Source of the DNA: Zavarzinia compransoris
GTDB lineage: Bacteria > Pseudomonadota > Alphaproteobacteria > Zavarziniales > Zavarziniaceae
Length of the DNA: 64,000 nucleotides
NCBI RefSeq assembly: GCF_003173055.1
Contig: NZ_QGLF01000004.1
Span: forward strand, 525,575 to 589,574
Direction of reading: 5' to 3'
Shown in pieces: positions 1-10,655 of this stretch. A program made the translations under genes and the position numbers. A model generated the notes under the pieces. It made no database searches and was not told where the DNA came from. It saw only the letters and a program-made list of their open reading frames with translations. Position 1 is the stretch's first letter; every line of letters starts with the position of its first letter.

Positions 1-1
1 C

Positions 2-1258
2 GGCCGGGTCATCGCCTTCGGCGCCCGCACCATGGGCGATGCCGAACCGAAATACCTGAACTCGCCGGAAACCCCGCTGTTTCACAAGGGCGATACCCTG
101 TTCAACCTGAACCTCGCGCGGGAGGCGGCGCACCGCCAGGGCCGGGCCGTGGTCTGCGAAGGCTATATGGATGTCATCGCCCTCGATCAGGCCGGCATCG
201 CCGAGGCGGTGGCGCCGCTCGGCACCGCCCTGACCGAGGGACAATTGGAGGCGCTGTGGCGCCTCGCCCCCGAGCCCATCCTCTGCTTCGACGGCGACAA
301 GGCCGGGCAGCGCGCCGCCAGCCGGGCGCTGGACCGCGCCTTGGCGCTGCTGAAGCCCGGCCATTCGCTCCGCTTCCTCACCTTGCCGGACAATCTCGAT
401 CCCGACGAACTGATCCGGCGCGACGGCGTCGCCGCCATGCGCGGCCAGCTCGACAAGGCCCAGCCCCTGGTCGATTTCCTGTGGCAGCGCGAGCGCGCGG
501 CAGCGGATTTCTCCACCCCGGAACGGCGCGCCGCCTTCGAGACCAGGGTTGGCGCCGTGGTGCGCGAGATCGCCGACCAGCGCCTGCAACTTCACTACCG
601 CGAGGAATTCCGCGGCCGCGTCCGCCTGCTGATGGACGAGTTGCGCCCCAAGCGCCCGGCCTGGAGCCCGCGGCCGCCCCGCGGGCCGGGGGGGCGCGGT
701 TTCCCGCCCTTCGCGCCCCAAGGGGCTTCGCAACACTTGCGTGCAAATCCGCTGGCGCAGGGGCAGAATACCGGCGCTGGCTCGAACGAAGGGCTGTTGT
801 TGCTGATTCTCGCCCGTCACCCGCGTCTGTTGCCCCGGGTCGAAGATGACCTGGCGAGGCTTGAATTCACGGCGCCGGGCCTTGACAGCCTGCGATCCGA
901 ACTCTTAAGCATGTCTTTCGACGCTGAAGGCCTTGACAGTGACAAGGTCAAAGGCCACTTAGCGGATGTTGGTTTGGCCGAGACGATCGCCCGCCTCGAA
1001 AATGATGCGTTCCTGCGGCTCCACGAGGCAGCCAGGGACGACGTGACCCTGGATGTGGTCGAGGAACAGTGGCGGCAGGTCTTGGCTTTCCACAGCAGGC
1101 AAACTGGATTGAGGGCGGATCTGAGCGACGCGAAGGCGGATTACGAGGCTTCGCCGACGGAGGCCGGTCTGCGAAGAATCCAGGCGATCGAGAAAGAATT
1201 GACCCGCATTGAGTCCCAGGTGCCCGGCACCGGGGCCGATGGCGGGTTTTCGGCGTGA
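2..1258 (+). CDS. dnaG: DNA primase DnaG, C-terminal part (5' end outside window)
   Basis: Makes RNA primers at the replication fork. The frame is open from base 2, so the zinc-binding and early catalytic regions lie upstream of the window. The 418 residues present begin inside the catalytic core with a conserved RVIAFG segment, followed by the Toprim motifs EGYMDVIALD (catalytic Glu) and DGDKAGQRAA (metal-binding Asp pair), and end with a helical C-terminal domain of the kind that binds DnaB. An Arg/Pro/Gly-rich linker around window positions 650-720 joins the two. rpoD follows after 50 bases, the usual dnaG-rpoD arrangement of the macromolecular synthesis operon. Identification is secure; only the start is missing. 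Confidence 0.97.
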   Translation, partial: GRVIAFGARTMGDAEPKYLNSPETPLFHKGDTLFNLNLAREAAHRQGRAVVCEGYMDVIALDQAGIAEAVAPLGTALTEGQLEALWRLAPEPILCFDGDKAGQRAASRALDRALALLKPGHSLRFLTLPDNLDPDELIRRDGVAAMRGQLDKAQPLVDFLWQRERAAADFSTPERRAAFETRVGAVVREIADQRLQLHYREEFRGRVRLLMDELRPKRPAWSPRPPRGPGGRGFPPFAPQGASQHLRANPLAQGQNTGAGSNEGLLLLILARHPRLLPRVEDDLARLEFTAPGLDSLRSELLSMSFDAEGLDSDKVKGHLADVGLAETIARLENDAFLRLHEAARDDVTLDVVEEQWRQVLAFHSRQTGLRADLSDAKADYEASPTEAGLRRIQAIEKELTRIESQVPGTGADGGFSA

Positions 1259-1308
1259 CTTGACGGGGACTTCCGAGAGCAGCAAGGACGTCCCAAGGGG
1301 CTAACGGC

Positions 1309-3297
<1,989 letters not shown>

Positions 3298-3334
3298 TCG
3301 GATATTCCGGGCGAACCAGCGCCTGGCCGACAAG

Positions 3335-3375
3335 CCCCGGTGCCGGCCCGCTGCCGGCACCGGGGTTTTTATTTT
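3335..3375 (+). terminator. Rho-independent terminator of rpoD
   Basis: A perfect 13-bp stem, CCCCGGTGCCGGC at 3335-3347 with its complement at 3353-3365, a five-base loop and then TTTTTATTTT. It starts 38 bases after the rpoD stop codon. This is the textbook intrinsic terminator form and the strongest one in the window. Confidence 0.95.
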
Positions 3376-3470
3376 GTCCATAATCCCGTCTACCGATCAT
3401 TGGAGGGTGGACAGGATTGCTGCGCCGCGTCATCGTCCCGCCGTTTGTGAACGGGATTGAGGAGGGCGCG

Positions 3471-4085
3471 GTGGAGCGGCTGATCGATGGTTACCGGCGT
3501 TTCCGGGGTGGACATTGGCCGGAGTATCGCGATCTCTACAAGGAACTGTCGAAGGGGCAGAAGCCGCCGGTCCTGGTGATCGCCTGTTCCGACAGCCGGG
3601 TCGACCCGGCGGTGATCTTCGATGCCCAGCCGGGCGAAATGTTCGTCGTCCGCAACGTCGCCAACCTGATCCCGCCGGCGGAGAAGGGCGAGGGGCAGCA
3701 CGGCACTTCCGCCGCGCTCGAATTTGCCGTGCGCGTGCTCAAGGTCGGCATGATCCTGGTCCTCGGCCATGGCGATTGCGGCGGCGTGGGCGCTGCGCTG
3801 CGCGGCATGCCGCTCGATGATTTCGAGTATCTCGACGACTGGATCGGCCTGATCCAGCCGGCGCTGGCCCGCCTTGGCGACCTCGACCGCCAGACGCCCG
3901 AGGCCAAGGAAGCGCTGGAACAGGAATCGATCAAACTGTCGCTCGAACGCCTGATGACCTTCCCCTTCGTCGCCAAGGCGGTGGAGGCCGGCAGCCTGAC
4001 CCTCGAAGGCGCCCGCTTCCGTGTCTTCGACGGCCGCCTGGAATGGCTGGACAAGGCAGCGGGCGCGTTCAACCGCGTGTCCTGA
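3471..4085 (+). CDS. Beta-class carbonic anhydrase
   Basis: Interconverts CO2 and bicarbonate in the cytoplasm. With the start chosen here it has 204 residues, normal for the family. The zinc ligands are visible: Cys39 in CSDSRVDP, with the Asp41/Arg43 dyad, then His100 and Cys103 in LGHGDCGG. I chose the GTG at 3471 because GAGGAGGG ends six bases upstream and the protein then begins MERLIDGYRRF as its relatives do; an upstream TTG at 3417 would add 18 unsupported residues. It stands alone between the rpoD terminator and a tRNA gene. Function is secure, physiological role not. Confidence 0.93.
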   Translation: MERLIDGYRRFRGGHWPEYRDLYKELSKGQKPPVLVIACSDSRVDPAVIFDAQPGEMFVVRNVANLIPPAEKGEGQHGTSAALEFAVRVLKVGMILVLGHGDCGGVGAALRGMPLDDFEYLDDWIGLIQPALARLGDLDRQTPEAKEALEQESIKLSLERLMTFPFVAKAVEAGSLTLEGARFRVFDGRLEWLDKAAGAFNRVS

Positions 4086-4180
4086 TCGATATCGGCGTGC
4101 AGCCGGGCAGCGTGCCATGGATTGGCAAGCCTGCCCGGTCCTGCTAAACGTCTTGCCCCGCATGCCGCGGCATCCCGGTG

Positions 4181-4256
4181 GGGCCTGTAGCTCAATGGTT
4201 AGAGCCGGCCGCTCATAACGGTCTGGTTGCAGGTTCGAGTCCTGCCGGGCCCACCA
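4181..4256 (+). tRNA. tRNA-Ile2 (anticodon CAT, lysidine type)
   Basis: A complete cloverleaf: acceptor GGGCCTG pairing with CGGGCCC, D arm GCTC/GAGC, anticodon stem GGCCG/CGGTC with loop CTCATAA, T arm GCAGG-TTCGAGT-CCTGC and an encoded CCA end. The anticodon CAT could mean Met or Ile. The CTCATAA loop and the body resemble the minor isoleucine tRNA whose first anticodon base is modified to lysidine by TilS, so it would read AUA. Elongator tRNA-Met is the alternative. Confidence 0.9.
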
Positions 4257-4288
4257 ACCAACACCTCGGTCCACGTTAGGGTATGCTC

Positions 4289-4305
4289 GGAATGAGCGTC
4301 ATTCC
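4289..4305. promoter_or_regulatory. Inverted repeat GGAATGA-N3-TCATTCC
   Basis: Perfect 7-bp arms with a GCG centre, 33 bases after the tRNA. Its half-site matches the larger palindrome at 4381, so the two look like sites for one dimeric regulator, most likely TetR-like. No gene starts nearby in a sensible position, which makes the target unclear. Confidence 0.5.
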
Positions 4306-4380
4306 AAACATGCTCTGTTGTTTTGATTTTACGCATCTTCTACCGACGAACCGGTTTCCCTTTCGCCTGAAGATACTCAA

Positions 4381-4402
4381 GCGGAATGAACGTTCATTCC
4401 GC
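4381..4402. promoter_or_regulatory. Perfect 22-bp palindrome, TetR-type operator candidate
   Basis: The arms GCGGAATGAAC and GTTCATTCCGC are fully self-complementary, with a TGAACGTTCA core common in TetR-family operators. It lies in a locally AT-richer gap between the tRNA and the 3' end of hisI, about 95 bases from the related site at 4289. The arrangement suggests a promoter region whose gene is missing or too small to recognise. Confidence 0.55.
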
Positions 4403-4443
4403 TGGGATTCGGCGGGCCCGACAGCGCTGCCGATCGGCCCCCT

Positions 4444-4830
4444 TCAATCGTGGGCGCAGGGGGCGAAGGTGGCCGCTTCCTCGACGCCGTCGGGGCCGGC
4501 TTTCCGGTAGAAGCAGGTGCGGGCGCCGGTGTGGCAGGCGGCGCCGGTCTGGTCGACGATGGCGAGCAGGGTGTCGCCGTCGCAATCGACGCGCAATTCG
4601 TGCAGGACCTGGACGTGGCCCGAGGTATCGCCCTTCCGCCATAGTTCCCCGCGCGAGCGGGACCAATAGGTCACCCGGCCGGTGGTCAGGGTCTCGACCA
4701 GCGAGTCGCGGTTCATCCAGGCCATCATCAGCACCTCGCCGCCCGTGCGGGCCTGGGCGATGGCGGGGACGAGGCCGTTCCGGTCGAATTTCACGGTGGC
4801 GAGCAGGGCGTCGATGGCGGCGGGAGTCAT
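4444..4830 (-). CDS. hisI: Phosphoribosyl-AMP cyclohydrolase HisI
   Basis: Third step of histidine biosynthesis: opens the adenine ring of phosphoribosyl-AMP. The 128-residue protein is the stand-alone cyclohydrolase form, without a fused HisE domain. Visible family motifs are [18 protein letters not shown] near residues 55-72, the metal-binding DCDGD near 82, and [11 protein letters not shown] near 98-108, giving the Cys residues that hold zinc. It sits alone, divergent from zur with a 73-base gap, and its 3' end faces the tRNA. Other his genes are not in this window. Confidence 0.96.
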   Translation of the reverse strand: MTPAAIDALLATVKFDRNGLVPAIAQARTGGEVLMMAWMNRDSLVETLTTGRVTYWSRSRGELWRKGDTSGHVQVLHELRVDCDGDTLLAIVDQTGAACHTGARTCFYRKAGPDGVEEAATFAPCAHD

Positions 4831-4846
4831 TTCGAACGGGTCCGAT

Positions 4847-4859
4847 GTGATAATATCAC
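4847..4859. promoter_or_regulatory. GTGAT-N3-ATCAC dyad between hisI and zur
   Basis: A 13-base palindrome with perfect 5-bp arms, about 45 bases upstream of zur in the shared hisI/zur promoter region. A TATAGT -10-like hexamer follows at 4891-4896. Position and AT-rich centre would fit autoregulation by a Fur-family protein, but it matches known alphaproteobacterial Zur boxes only loosely. Confidence 0.35.
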
Positions 4860-4903
4860 GCCGTTTCTAGCATCCCGGCGCAAAGTCGGTATAGTGGTGA
4901 TCG

Positions 4904-5377
4904 ATGATGCACGATCATGATCACGACCACGGCCATTGTATCGCCGATGCCCTCGGCCGGGCGGAGAGCCTGTGCGCCGAACGGGGCGCCCGCCTGACCG
5001 ACCTGCGCCGCCAGGTTTTCGAACTCGTGCTGGGCAGTCACCGCCCGGCCGGCGCCTATGATCTCGTCGCCCGCCTGGGCGAGATGGGGGGCAAGCCGGT
5101 GGCGCCCCAGACCGTCTATCGCGCGCTGGATTTCCTGATCGAGCAGGGGCTGGTGCACCGCATCGCCTCGCTCAATGCCTTCGTCGGTTGCAGCCGGCCG
5201 GAAGTCGACCACGCCGGCCAGTTCATGATCTGCAGCCAATGCCACGAGGTGGCGGAACTGGGCGATCCGGAAACCGTCGCTACCCTGGTCCGCCACGCCG
5301 GTGCCCAGGGTTTTACCGTGCATTCGGTCTCGGTCGAGCTGACCGGCACCTGCGCCGCCTGCCGCGGCCGGGACTAA
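4904..5377 (+). CDS. zur: Fur-family zinc uptake regulator, Zur-like
   Basis: Metal-sensing DNA-binding repressor, 157 residues. The winged-helix part includes PQTVYRALDFLIEQGLVHRI near residues 67-87. The sensor part has HAGQFMICSQCHE and a C-terminal CAAC, giving the CxxC pairs of the structural zinc site. The phrase LNAFVGCSRP fits Zur better than Fur or PerR. The N-terminus has an HDHDHDHGH run that may bind metal. Two ATGs (4904, 4907) are possible with only a weak ribosome site. Stop codons of zur and the convergent EamA gene are four bases apart. Zinc specificity is inferred from sequence type. Confidence 0.88.
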   Translation: MMHDHDHDHGHCIADALGRAESLCAERGARLTDLRRQVFELVLGSHRPAGAYDLVARLGEMGGKPVAPQTVYRALDFLIEQGLVHRIASLNAFVGCSRPEVDHAGQFMICSQCHEVAELGDPETVATLVRHAGAQGFTVHSVSVELTGTCAACRGRD

Positions 5378-5381
5378 ACAG

Positions 5382-6305
5382 CTATCGCCGGCCCCGCATC
5401 GAGATCAGCACGCCCCCGATCAGCAGGGCCAGGGCGACACCGTGATAGGGTTTCGGCCATTCGTTGATCAGGACGGCCGACATGGCCCCGGCCAGCAGCG
5501 GCGTGAAATTGTAGAATAGGGCGGCCAGCCCCGGCCCGGCGGTGGCGACCGCCATGCCCCAGGCCCGATAGGCCAGGATCGACGGCCCGACCGCGACGAA
5601 GACGAGAACGAGCGCGAGCCCGACCGAGGGCACCAGCGGCGTCGTCAGGCCGGCGGCGCTCGCCCCGGTCGCGGCGGCGAGCGCCAGGGGAACGCCGAAG
5701 ACGCATTGCACCAGCAGGCTTTCGGCCCAGGTCCAGGGCAGGCGGCCCTGGGGCGCCAGCGCCGCCGGCGGCCGGATCAGGAGCCAGCTGTAGAAGGCCC
5801 AGCCGATCACCGCCAGGATCATCAGGAGGTCGCCCTCGACGAAATGGATGGCGACAAGGGCGCCGATATCGCCCCGCGACAGCACCACCGCGACCCCGAC
5901 CAGGGACAGCAGGGCCCCCGCCACCTCGGGTCGGCGGGGCAGGCTGCGGAACGGGAACACCCCGACCGCCATCATCCACAGCGGCAGGCTGGCGGCGATC
6001 AGGGTGACGTTCAGCGGCGTGCTGGTGCGCAGCGCCAGATATTGCAGCCCGTTGAAGGCGCCGATGCCGAGCGGGCCGACGATGATGAAATAGCGCCAAT
6101 GGGCAAGCCAGGCCTGCCGCCGCCCCCGGTCCAGCACCACCCGGTGGCCGAGCGGCAGCAGCAGGGCAAGGGCCAGGACCCAGCGCAGGGCGTTCAGCCA
6201 CAGGGGATCGATATCCCCGATCACCAGCCGGGCAAAGACGACATTGCCGGCCCAAAGCGCGGGCGGCAGCGACAGCAGGAACAGCAGCCGGGGGCTGACG
6301 GACAT
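5382..6305 (-). CDS. EamA/DMT-family inner-membrane transporter
   Basis: A 307-residue membrane protein of the drug/metabolite transporter superfamily, built as two EamA repeats of five helices each. The first starts with LLFLLSLPPALWAGNVVFAR, typical of the family, and the second covers the region after about residue 160 (LLMILAVIGWAFYSWLL). These proteins usually export small metabolites, but the substrate cannot be read from sequence. It lies 36 bases downstream of the RND permease on the same strand, so it may belong to the same efflux operon. It converges on zur. Confidence 0.85.
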   Translation of the reverse strand: MSVSPRLLFLLSLPPALWAGNVVFARLVIGDIDPLWLNALRWVLALALLLPLGHRVVLDRGRRQAWLAHWRYFIIVGPLGIGAFNGLQYLALRTSTPLNVTLIAASLPLWMMAVGVFPFRSLPRRPEVAGALLSLVGVAVVLSRGDIGALVAIHFVEGDLLMILAVIGWAFYSWLLIRPPAALAPQGRLPWTWAESLLVQCVFGVPLALAAATGASAAGLTTPLVPSVGLALVLVFVAVGPSILAYRAWGMAVATAGPGLAALFYNFTPLLAGAMSAVLINEWPKPYHGVALALLIGGVLISMRGRR

Positions 6306-6341
6306 GAGCAGTCCTTCGGGCGCAGGGCAGGGGGGCTATCC

Positions 6342-9300
6342 CTACCCCCGGTCCGTCGCCACGGGAAGCGCTATATCTGCAGGGGCACCCCGCCCCCGGC
6401 GGTTGGCCAGGAGATAGACCGTCGGCACGACGAAAAGGGTGAGCAGCGTGCCGAAACTCATGCCGCCGACGATGACCCAGCCGATATCCTGCCGGCTTTC
6501 CGCGCCCGGCCCGGTGGCGAGCGCCAGCGGCACGGCGCCCAGCACCATGGCGCCGGTGGTCATCAGGATCGGGCGCAGGCGCAGGCGCGCCGCCTCGATC
6601 ACCGCATCGCGCCGGCTGCGCCCCTGTTCGAGCAATTGGTTGGCGAATTCGACGATCAGGATGCCATGCTTGGAAATCAGGCCGACCAGGGTGATCAGGC
6701 CGATCTGGCTGTAGACGTTGAGCGTGCCCCCCGACAGCAGCAGGGCGGCCAGCGCGCCGGCAATCGACAGCGGCACCGACAGCAGGATGACCACGGGGGC
6801 GACGAAACTCTCGAACTGCGCCGCCAGCACCAGGAAGATGAAGGCGACGGCAAGCAGGAAAGTGACGTAGAGCGAGCCCGACGCCTCGCGGAACTCGCGG
6901 CTCTGGCCGGCATAGTCGTAGCGATAGCCGGGGGGCAGGGTCTCGCGCGCCGCCGCCTCCATCGCCTGGAGCGCCTCGCCGAGACTGTAGCCCGGCGCCA
7001 GATTGGCGCCGATGGTCGCCGAGCGCGCCTTGTTGAAGCGCAGCAATTCCTTCGGCCCGACCCTTTCGGTCACCCTGGCGAGGCTCGATACCTGCACCAT
7101 CTCGCCCGAGGCCGCCCGGACATAGAGCGAGGTCAGGTCCGAGGGCTGGCGCATGTCGCTGTCGGCGACCTGCACGACCACATCGTATTGCTTGTCGTTC
7201 CGCTCGAACTTGGTGACGTTGCGCCCGCCGAAGAAGGTTTCGAGGGTGCGGGCGATGACCGCGGCATCGATGCCGAGGCTGGCCGCCTTCTCGCGGTCGA
7301 TCGCGACCTCGAGCTGCGGCTTGTTCAAGGTCAGGTCGCTTTCGACATTGACGAGGCCCGGGTTGCCGGCGATGGCGGCGATCAGCTTCTGCGCCGCCTG
7401 GTCCAATTCGTCGAAACTGCCGCTCGACTGGATCACGAATTGCACGGTCTTCTCGCGCCCGGACTGGCCGAGCGAGGGCGGATTGCTGGCGAAGATGTTG
7501 ATGCCGGGCACGCGCGCCAGCTTCGGCTGGATTTCGGCGGTGATCGCCTGCTGGGCGCGGTCGCGCTCCTCCCAGTTCCGGAGCACGAGGCTGGCGGTGA
7601 CCGTGGTCACGTCGGGCGAGCCGACGATGAAGAGAATGCCCGCGACTTCCGGAAGATCGGCGCCCAGCTTCTCGACGATGGCGCCGTAGCGGCCGGTGAA
7701 ATCCAGGGTCGCCCCTTCGGGCGCGGTGCCGCGGATATTGATGGTGCCCCGGTCCTCGACCGGCGCCAGTTCGGATTTCAGGCCGGTGAACAGGAACCAG
7801 TTGGCGATGCCGACGGCAAGGCCCGCGACCACCACCACCGGCCAGCGCCGTAGCGCCCCGTCCAGCGCGCCGGCATAGAGCCGGTCGAGGCGGTCGAGCA
7901 CGGCTTCGATCGCGCGGTAGAAGCGGCCGTGGTTCTCGCCATGGTGCAGCAATTGGGCGCACATCATGGGCGTCAGCGTCAGGGCGATGAAGCCGGAGAC
8001 GAGCACGGCGCCCGCCAGCGTCAGGGCGAATTCGGCGAAGAGCCGGCCGATCCGCCCCTCGGCGAAGGCGACGGGGGCATAGACCGCGGCCAGCGTCAGG
8101 GTCATGGCGACGACGGCGAAGGCGATCTCGCGGACACCCAGCATGGCCGCTTCCCGCGGCCGCATGCCGTTCTCGACATGGCGGTAGATATTCTCGAGGA
8201 CGACGATGGCATCGTCGACCACGAGGCCGATGGCGAGCACGAAGGCGAGCAGCGTCACCGTGTTCAAGGTGAAGCCGAGCGCGAACATGATGGCGCAGGC
8301 GCCGACCAGCGAGACCGGGATGGTCACCAGCGGGATCAGGGTGGCGCGGCCGCTGCGCAGGAACAGGAAGATGACGATGACGACCAGCACCACCGCCTCG
8401 GCCACGGTGTGGTAGACGGCCTGGATCGAGCGGTCGATGAAGATCGAACTGTCGTAGCTGATCTCGATCTCATAGCCGGCGGGCAGGGCGGTGCGGATCT
8501 CGGGCAGGCGGTTGCGCAACTCGGCGGCAATGTCGAGCGGATTGGCCGTCGCCTGCTTCACGATGGCGACGGTCACCGATTCCCGGCTGTTGTAACGCGC
8601 CAGGATGCGCTCGTTTTCCGGGCCCAGCTCGACCTTGGCGACATCGCCGAGGCGGACCAGATAGGTGCCGTCCTGGCGCAGGATCACTTGCGAGAATTGT
8701 TCCGGCGTCGCCAGGTTGGTGCGGGATTCGACGGTGAATTCGCGCTGGTTCGATTCGATCCGGCCGGCCGGCACGGTCAGGTTCTGGGCCCGCAGCGCAT
8801 CCTCGATATCCTGGGCGGTGATGTTGAAGGCGGCCATGCGCGCCCGGTCCAGCCACACCCGCATCGAATAGCGCCGTTCGCCCCGCAGTTCGACCGACGA
8901 GACGCCGGGGATCGTCTGCAGGCGGTCGACGACATAGGTATCGGCGACCTCGGTCACTTCGAGGCGGGTGGCGCCTTCCGCATTGGTCGAGAGATAGATG
9001 ATCGGCTGGGCGTCGTCCTCGACCTTGGAGATCTGGGGCTCGGTCGCCTCGTCCGGCAATTGCCGGCGCACCCGCGACACCCGGTCGCGGACGTCGCTGG
9101 CGGCGACATCGGGCGAAACGCCGAGCACGAAGCGCACGGTGATCGCGCTGCGGCCGTCGCGGCTGCTCGAGGTGATCGTGTCGATCCCGTCGAGGCCGGA
9201 GATCGAATCCTCCAGCACCTGGGTGATCTGATTCTCGACCACGGCGGCGCTGGCGCCGACGAGGTCGGTGCGGACGCTGACCACGGGGACGTCGATATTC

Positions 9301-9413
9301 GGATATTCGCGGACCGCGAGGCGCTGATAGGCGACGAGGCCGACAAGGCAGATCACCAGCGACAGGACCGTCGCGAAGACCGGCCGGCGGATGCAGATCT
9401 CGGGCAGGCTCAT
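6342..9413 (-). CDS. RND-family (HAE1) efflux pump inner-membrane permease
   Basis: Proton-driven exporter of the AcrB type, 1023 residues. It starts with the classic SLPEICIRRPVFATVLSLVI first helix. The proton relay is intact: the Asp pair in GLVVDDAIVVLENIYRH of TM4 and the Lys in LISKHGILIVEFANQL of TM10. Two large periplasmic loops follow TM1 and TM7. It is nine bases downstream of the adaptor gene, so both are co-transcribed. No outer-membrane channel gene is adjacent, so a TolC elsewhere is probably shared. Substrates are unknown; drugs, solvents or lipids are all possible. Confidence 0.95.
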   Translation of the reverse strand: MSLPEICIRRPVFATVLSLVICLVGLVAYQRLAVREYPNIDVPVVSVRTDLVGASAAVVENQITQVLEDSISGLDGIDTITSSSRDGRSAITVRFVLGVSPDVAASDVRDRVSRVRRQLPDEATEPQISKVEDDAQPIIYLSTNAEGATRLEVTEVADTYVVDRLQTIPGVSSVELRGERRYSMRVWLDRARMAAFNITAQDIEDALRAQNLTVPAGRIESNQREFTVESRTNLATPEQFSQVILRQDGTYLVRLGDVAKVELGPENERILARYNSRESVTVAIVKQATANPLDIAAELRNRLPEIRTALPAGYEIEISYDSSIFIDRSIQAVYHTVAEAVVLVVIVIFLFLRSGRATLIPLVTIPVSLVGACAIMFALGFTLNTVTLLAFVLAIGLVVDDAIVVLENIYRHVENGMRPREAAMLGVREIAFAVVAMTLTLAAVYAPVAFAEGRIGRLFAEFALTLAGAVLVSGFIALTLTPMMCAQLLHHGENHGRFYRAIEAVLDRLDRLYAGALDGALRRWPVVVVAGLAVGIANWFLFTGLKSELAPVEDRGTINIRGTAPEGATLDFTGRYGAIVEKLGADLPEVAGILFIVGSPDVTTVTASLVLRNWEERDRAQQAITAEIQPKLARVPGINIFASNPPSLGQSGREKTVQFVIQSSGSFDELDQAAQKLIAAIAGNPGLVNVESDLTLNKPQLEVAIDREKAASLGIDAAVIARTLETFFGGRNVTKFERNDKQYDVVVQVADSDMRQPSDLTSLYVRAASGEMVQVSSLARVTERVGPKELLRFNKARSATIGANLAPGYSLGEALQAMEAAARETLPPGYRYDYAGQSREFREASGSLYVTFLLAVAFIFLVLAAQFESFVAPVVILLSVPLSIAGALAALLLSGGTLNVYSQIGLITLVGLISKHGILIVEFANQLLEQGRSRRDAVIEAARLRLRPILMTTGAMVLGAVPLALATGPGAESRQDIGWVIVGGMSFGTLLTLFVVPTVYLLANRRGRGAPADIALPVATDRG

Positions 9414-9422
9414 GTCCGGGCC

Positions 9423-10526
9423 TCAGCCGTTGGGGCGGGTGCCGACCGGAACGCCGTCCGGGCCGACGATTTCGACCTTGGTCTTGGCGCTCAGGCGCTG
9501 CTGGCCGGCGACCACGATCGTCTCCCCGGGGGCGATGCCCGCGGTGATCTCGACCCGGCCGTCGCTGCGCTCGCCCAGCGTCACGGGAACCTGTTCGGCG
9601 GTGCCCGCCGCCACCCGGAACACGAAGAAGCGGCCGTTGCGGGTGACCACCGCCTGCTCGGGCACGACGACGCCCGCCGACCCGCTGCCGAGGCCGAGGC
9701 CGACGCGGGCGAAGAGGCCGGGCATCAGGGCGCCGTCGGCGTTGGGCACCAGGGCGCGCAGCGCGATCGAGCGGCCGCGCTCGTCGATCAGGGGGTTGAT
9801 GGCATAGACCTCGCCCTCGAAGCTGCGGCCGGGCAGGGCGTCCACGGTCACCGTCACCCTCTGGCCGGGGCGGAGCCGGGGCAGCAGGAGGTCCGGCACC
9901 GCGAAGTCGAGCTTCAGGGGATCGATCGATTCGAGATTCACGATCGCCTGGCCGGGCTGTACCACATCGCCGACGCTGACCTGGCGCAGCCCGATGATAC
10001 CGGCGAAGGGGGCGATGATGCGGGTCTTGGCGAATTGCGCCTCGGCCAGGGCCAGGGAGGCGCGGGCGCTGGCCAGGCGGGCCACCGCCTCGTCGCGGGC
10101 GCGGGCCGTGCCCGCCTTCTGGTCGAACAGGGTGCGGGCGCGTTCCGCATCCGCCTCCGCCAGCTTCAGCTCGGCGCGGGCGAGCGCCAGTTCCGCTTCG
10201 TTGGTCGAGGAATCGAGTTCGACCAGGGCCTTGCCCGCCTGGACCGGGCGCCCCTCGTCGAACAGGATGCGGGTGACGCGGCCGGCGACCTCGGGCCGGA
10301 TCACCACCGATTCATTGGAGCGCAGGGTGCCCACGACCTCGACCGCGCGCCCCAGGCTGCCCGCTTCCGCCGTCGCCACTTCGACCGGCCGGTCGCCGTC
10401 CGCAGCCAGGGCGGCACTGCCGAGGCCGAGCACCAGGGCCAAAGCGAGCATAGAGGACGGCAGCGCCCGGGCGCGGCGGGCGCACGGCCTTGCGGCGGGG
10501 GGAAGGGGATAAGCGGGTACGGTCAT
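9423..10526 (-). CDS. RND efflux periplasmic adaptor (membrane fusion protein)
   Basis: Links the RND permease to an outer-membrane channel. The 367-residue protein has an N-terminal hydrophobic segment (MLALALVLGLGSAALA, about residues 25-40) acting as signal or anchor, a barrel-sandwich half-motif (VVIRPEVAGRVTRILFDEGR), an alpha-hairpin of heptad type near 110-165, the second lipoyl half (IIAPFAGIIGLRQVSVGDVV), then beta-barrel and membrane-proximal domains. GAGG precedes the ATG by about seven bases. First gene of the efflux operon; no dedicated regulator is next to it. Confidence 0.93.
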   Translation of the reverse strand: MTVPAYPLPPAARPCARRARALPSSMLALALVLGLGSAALAADGDRPVEVATAEAGSLGRAVEVVGTLRSNESVVIRPEVAGRVTRILFDEGRPVQAGKALVELDSSTNEAELALARAELKLAEADAERARTLFDQKAGTARARDEAVARLASARASLALAEAQFAKTRIIAPFAGIIGLRQVSVGDVVQPGQAIVNLESIDPLKLDFAVPDLLLPRLRPGQRVTVTVDALPGRSFEGEVYAINPLIDERGRSIALRALVPNADGALMPGLFARVGLGLGSGSAGVVVPEQAVVTRNGRFFVFRVAAGTAEQVPVTLGERSDGRVEITAGIAPGETIVVAGQQRLSAKTKVEIVGPDGVPVGTRPNG

Positions 10527-10590
10527 CGTGGGCCTCGACGATCACGCCGAATATGGGCAAAAGCATGACGGTTTCGCCGGTAAAATGAAA

Positions 10591-10622
10591 CGGGGCCGGT
10601 CGCTGTGCGGCGACCGGCCCCG
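10591..10622 (-). terminator. Hairpin terminator after the skp-like gene
   Basis: A perfect 13-bp stem, CGGGGCCGGTCGC at 10591-10603 with its complement at 10610-10622, and a six-base loop. Read on the minus strand it is followed by TTTCATTTTA and lies 34 bases past the stop of the Skp-like gene. The plus strand also carries TGTTTTTA after the stem, so it could work both ways, but only the minus strand has an upstream gene. Confidence 0.8.
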
Positions 10623-10655
10623 TGTTTTTATCGGCCGAATCCCGAATTCCGGCGA

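Noticed and set aside
3417..3470. Upstream TTG start for carbonic anhydrase
   Set aside because: No ribosome site; the GTG at 3471 has GAGGAGGG at proper distance and the conserved protein start.
4283..4510. A 75-residue frame after tRNA-Ile2
   Set aside because: It runs into the antisense of hisI, has no ribosome site and resembles nothing; the palindromes inside it are better read as DNA sites.
5374..10568. Long plus- and minus-strand frames (715, 862 and 879 residues) across the RND operon
   Set aside because: Shadows of the permease, adaptor and EamA genes; Arg/Pro/Ala-rich or His/Asp-rich with no domain.
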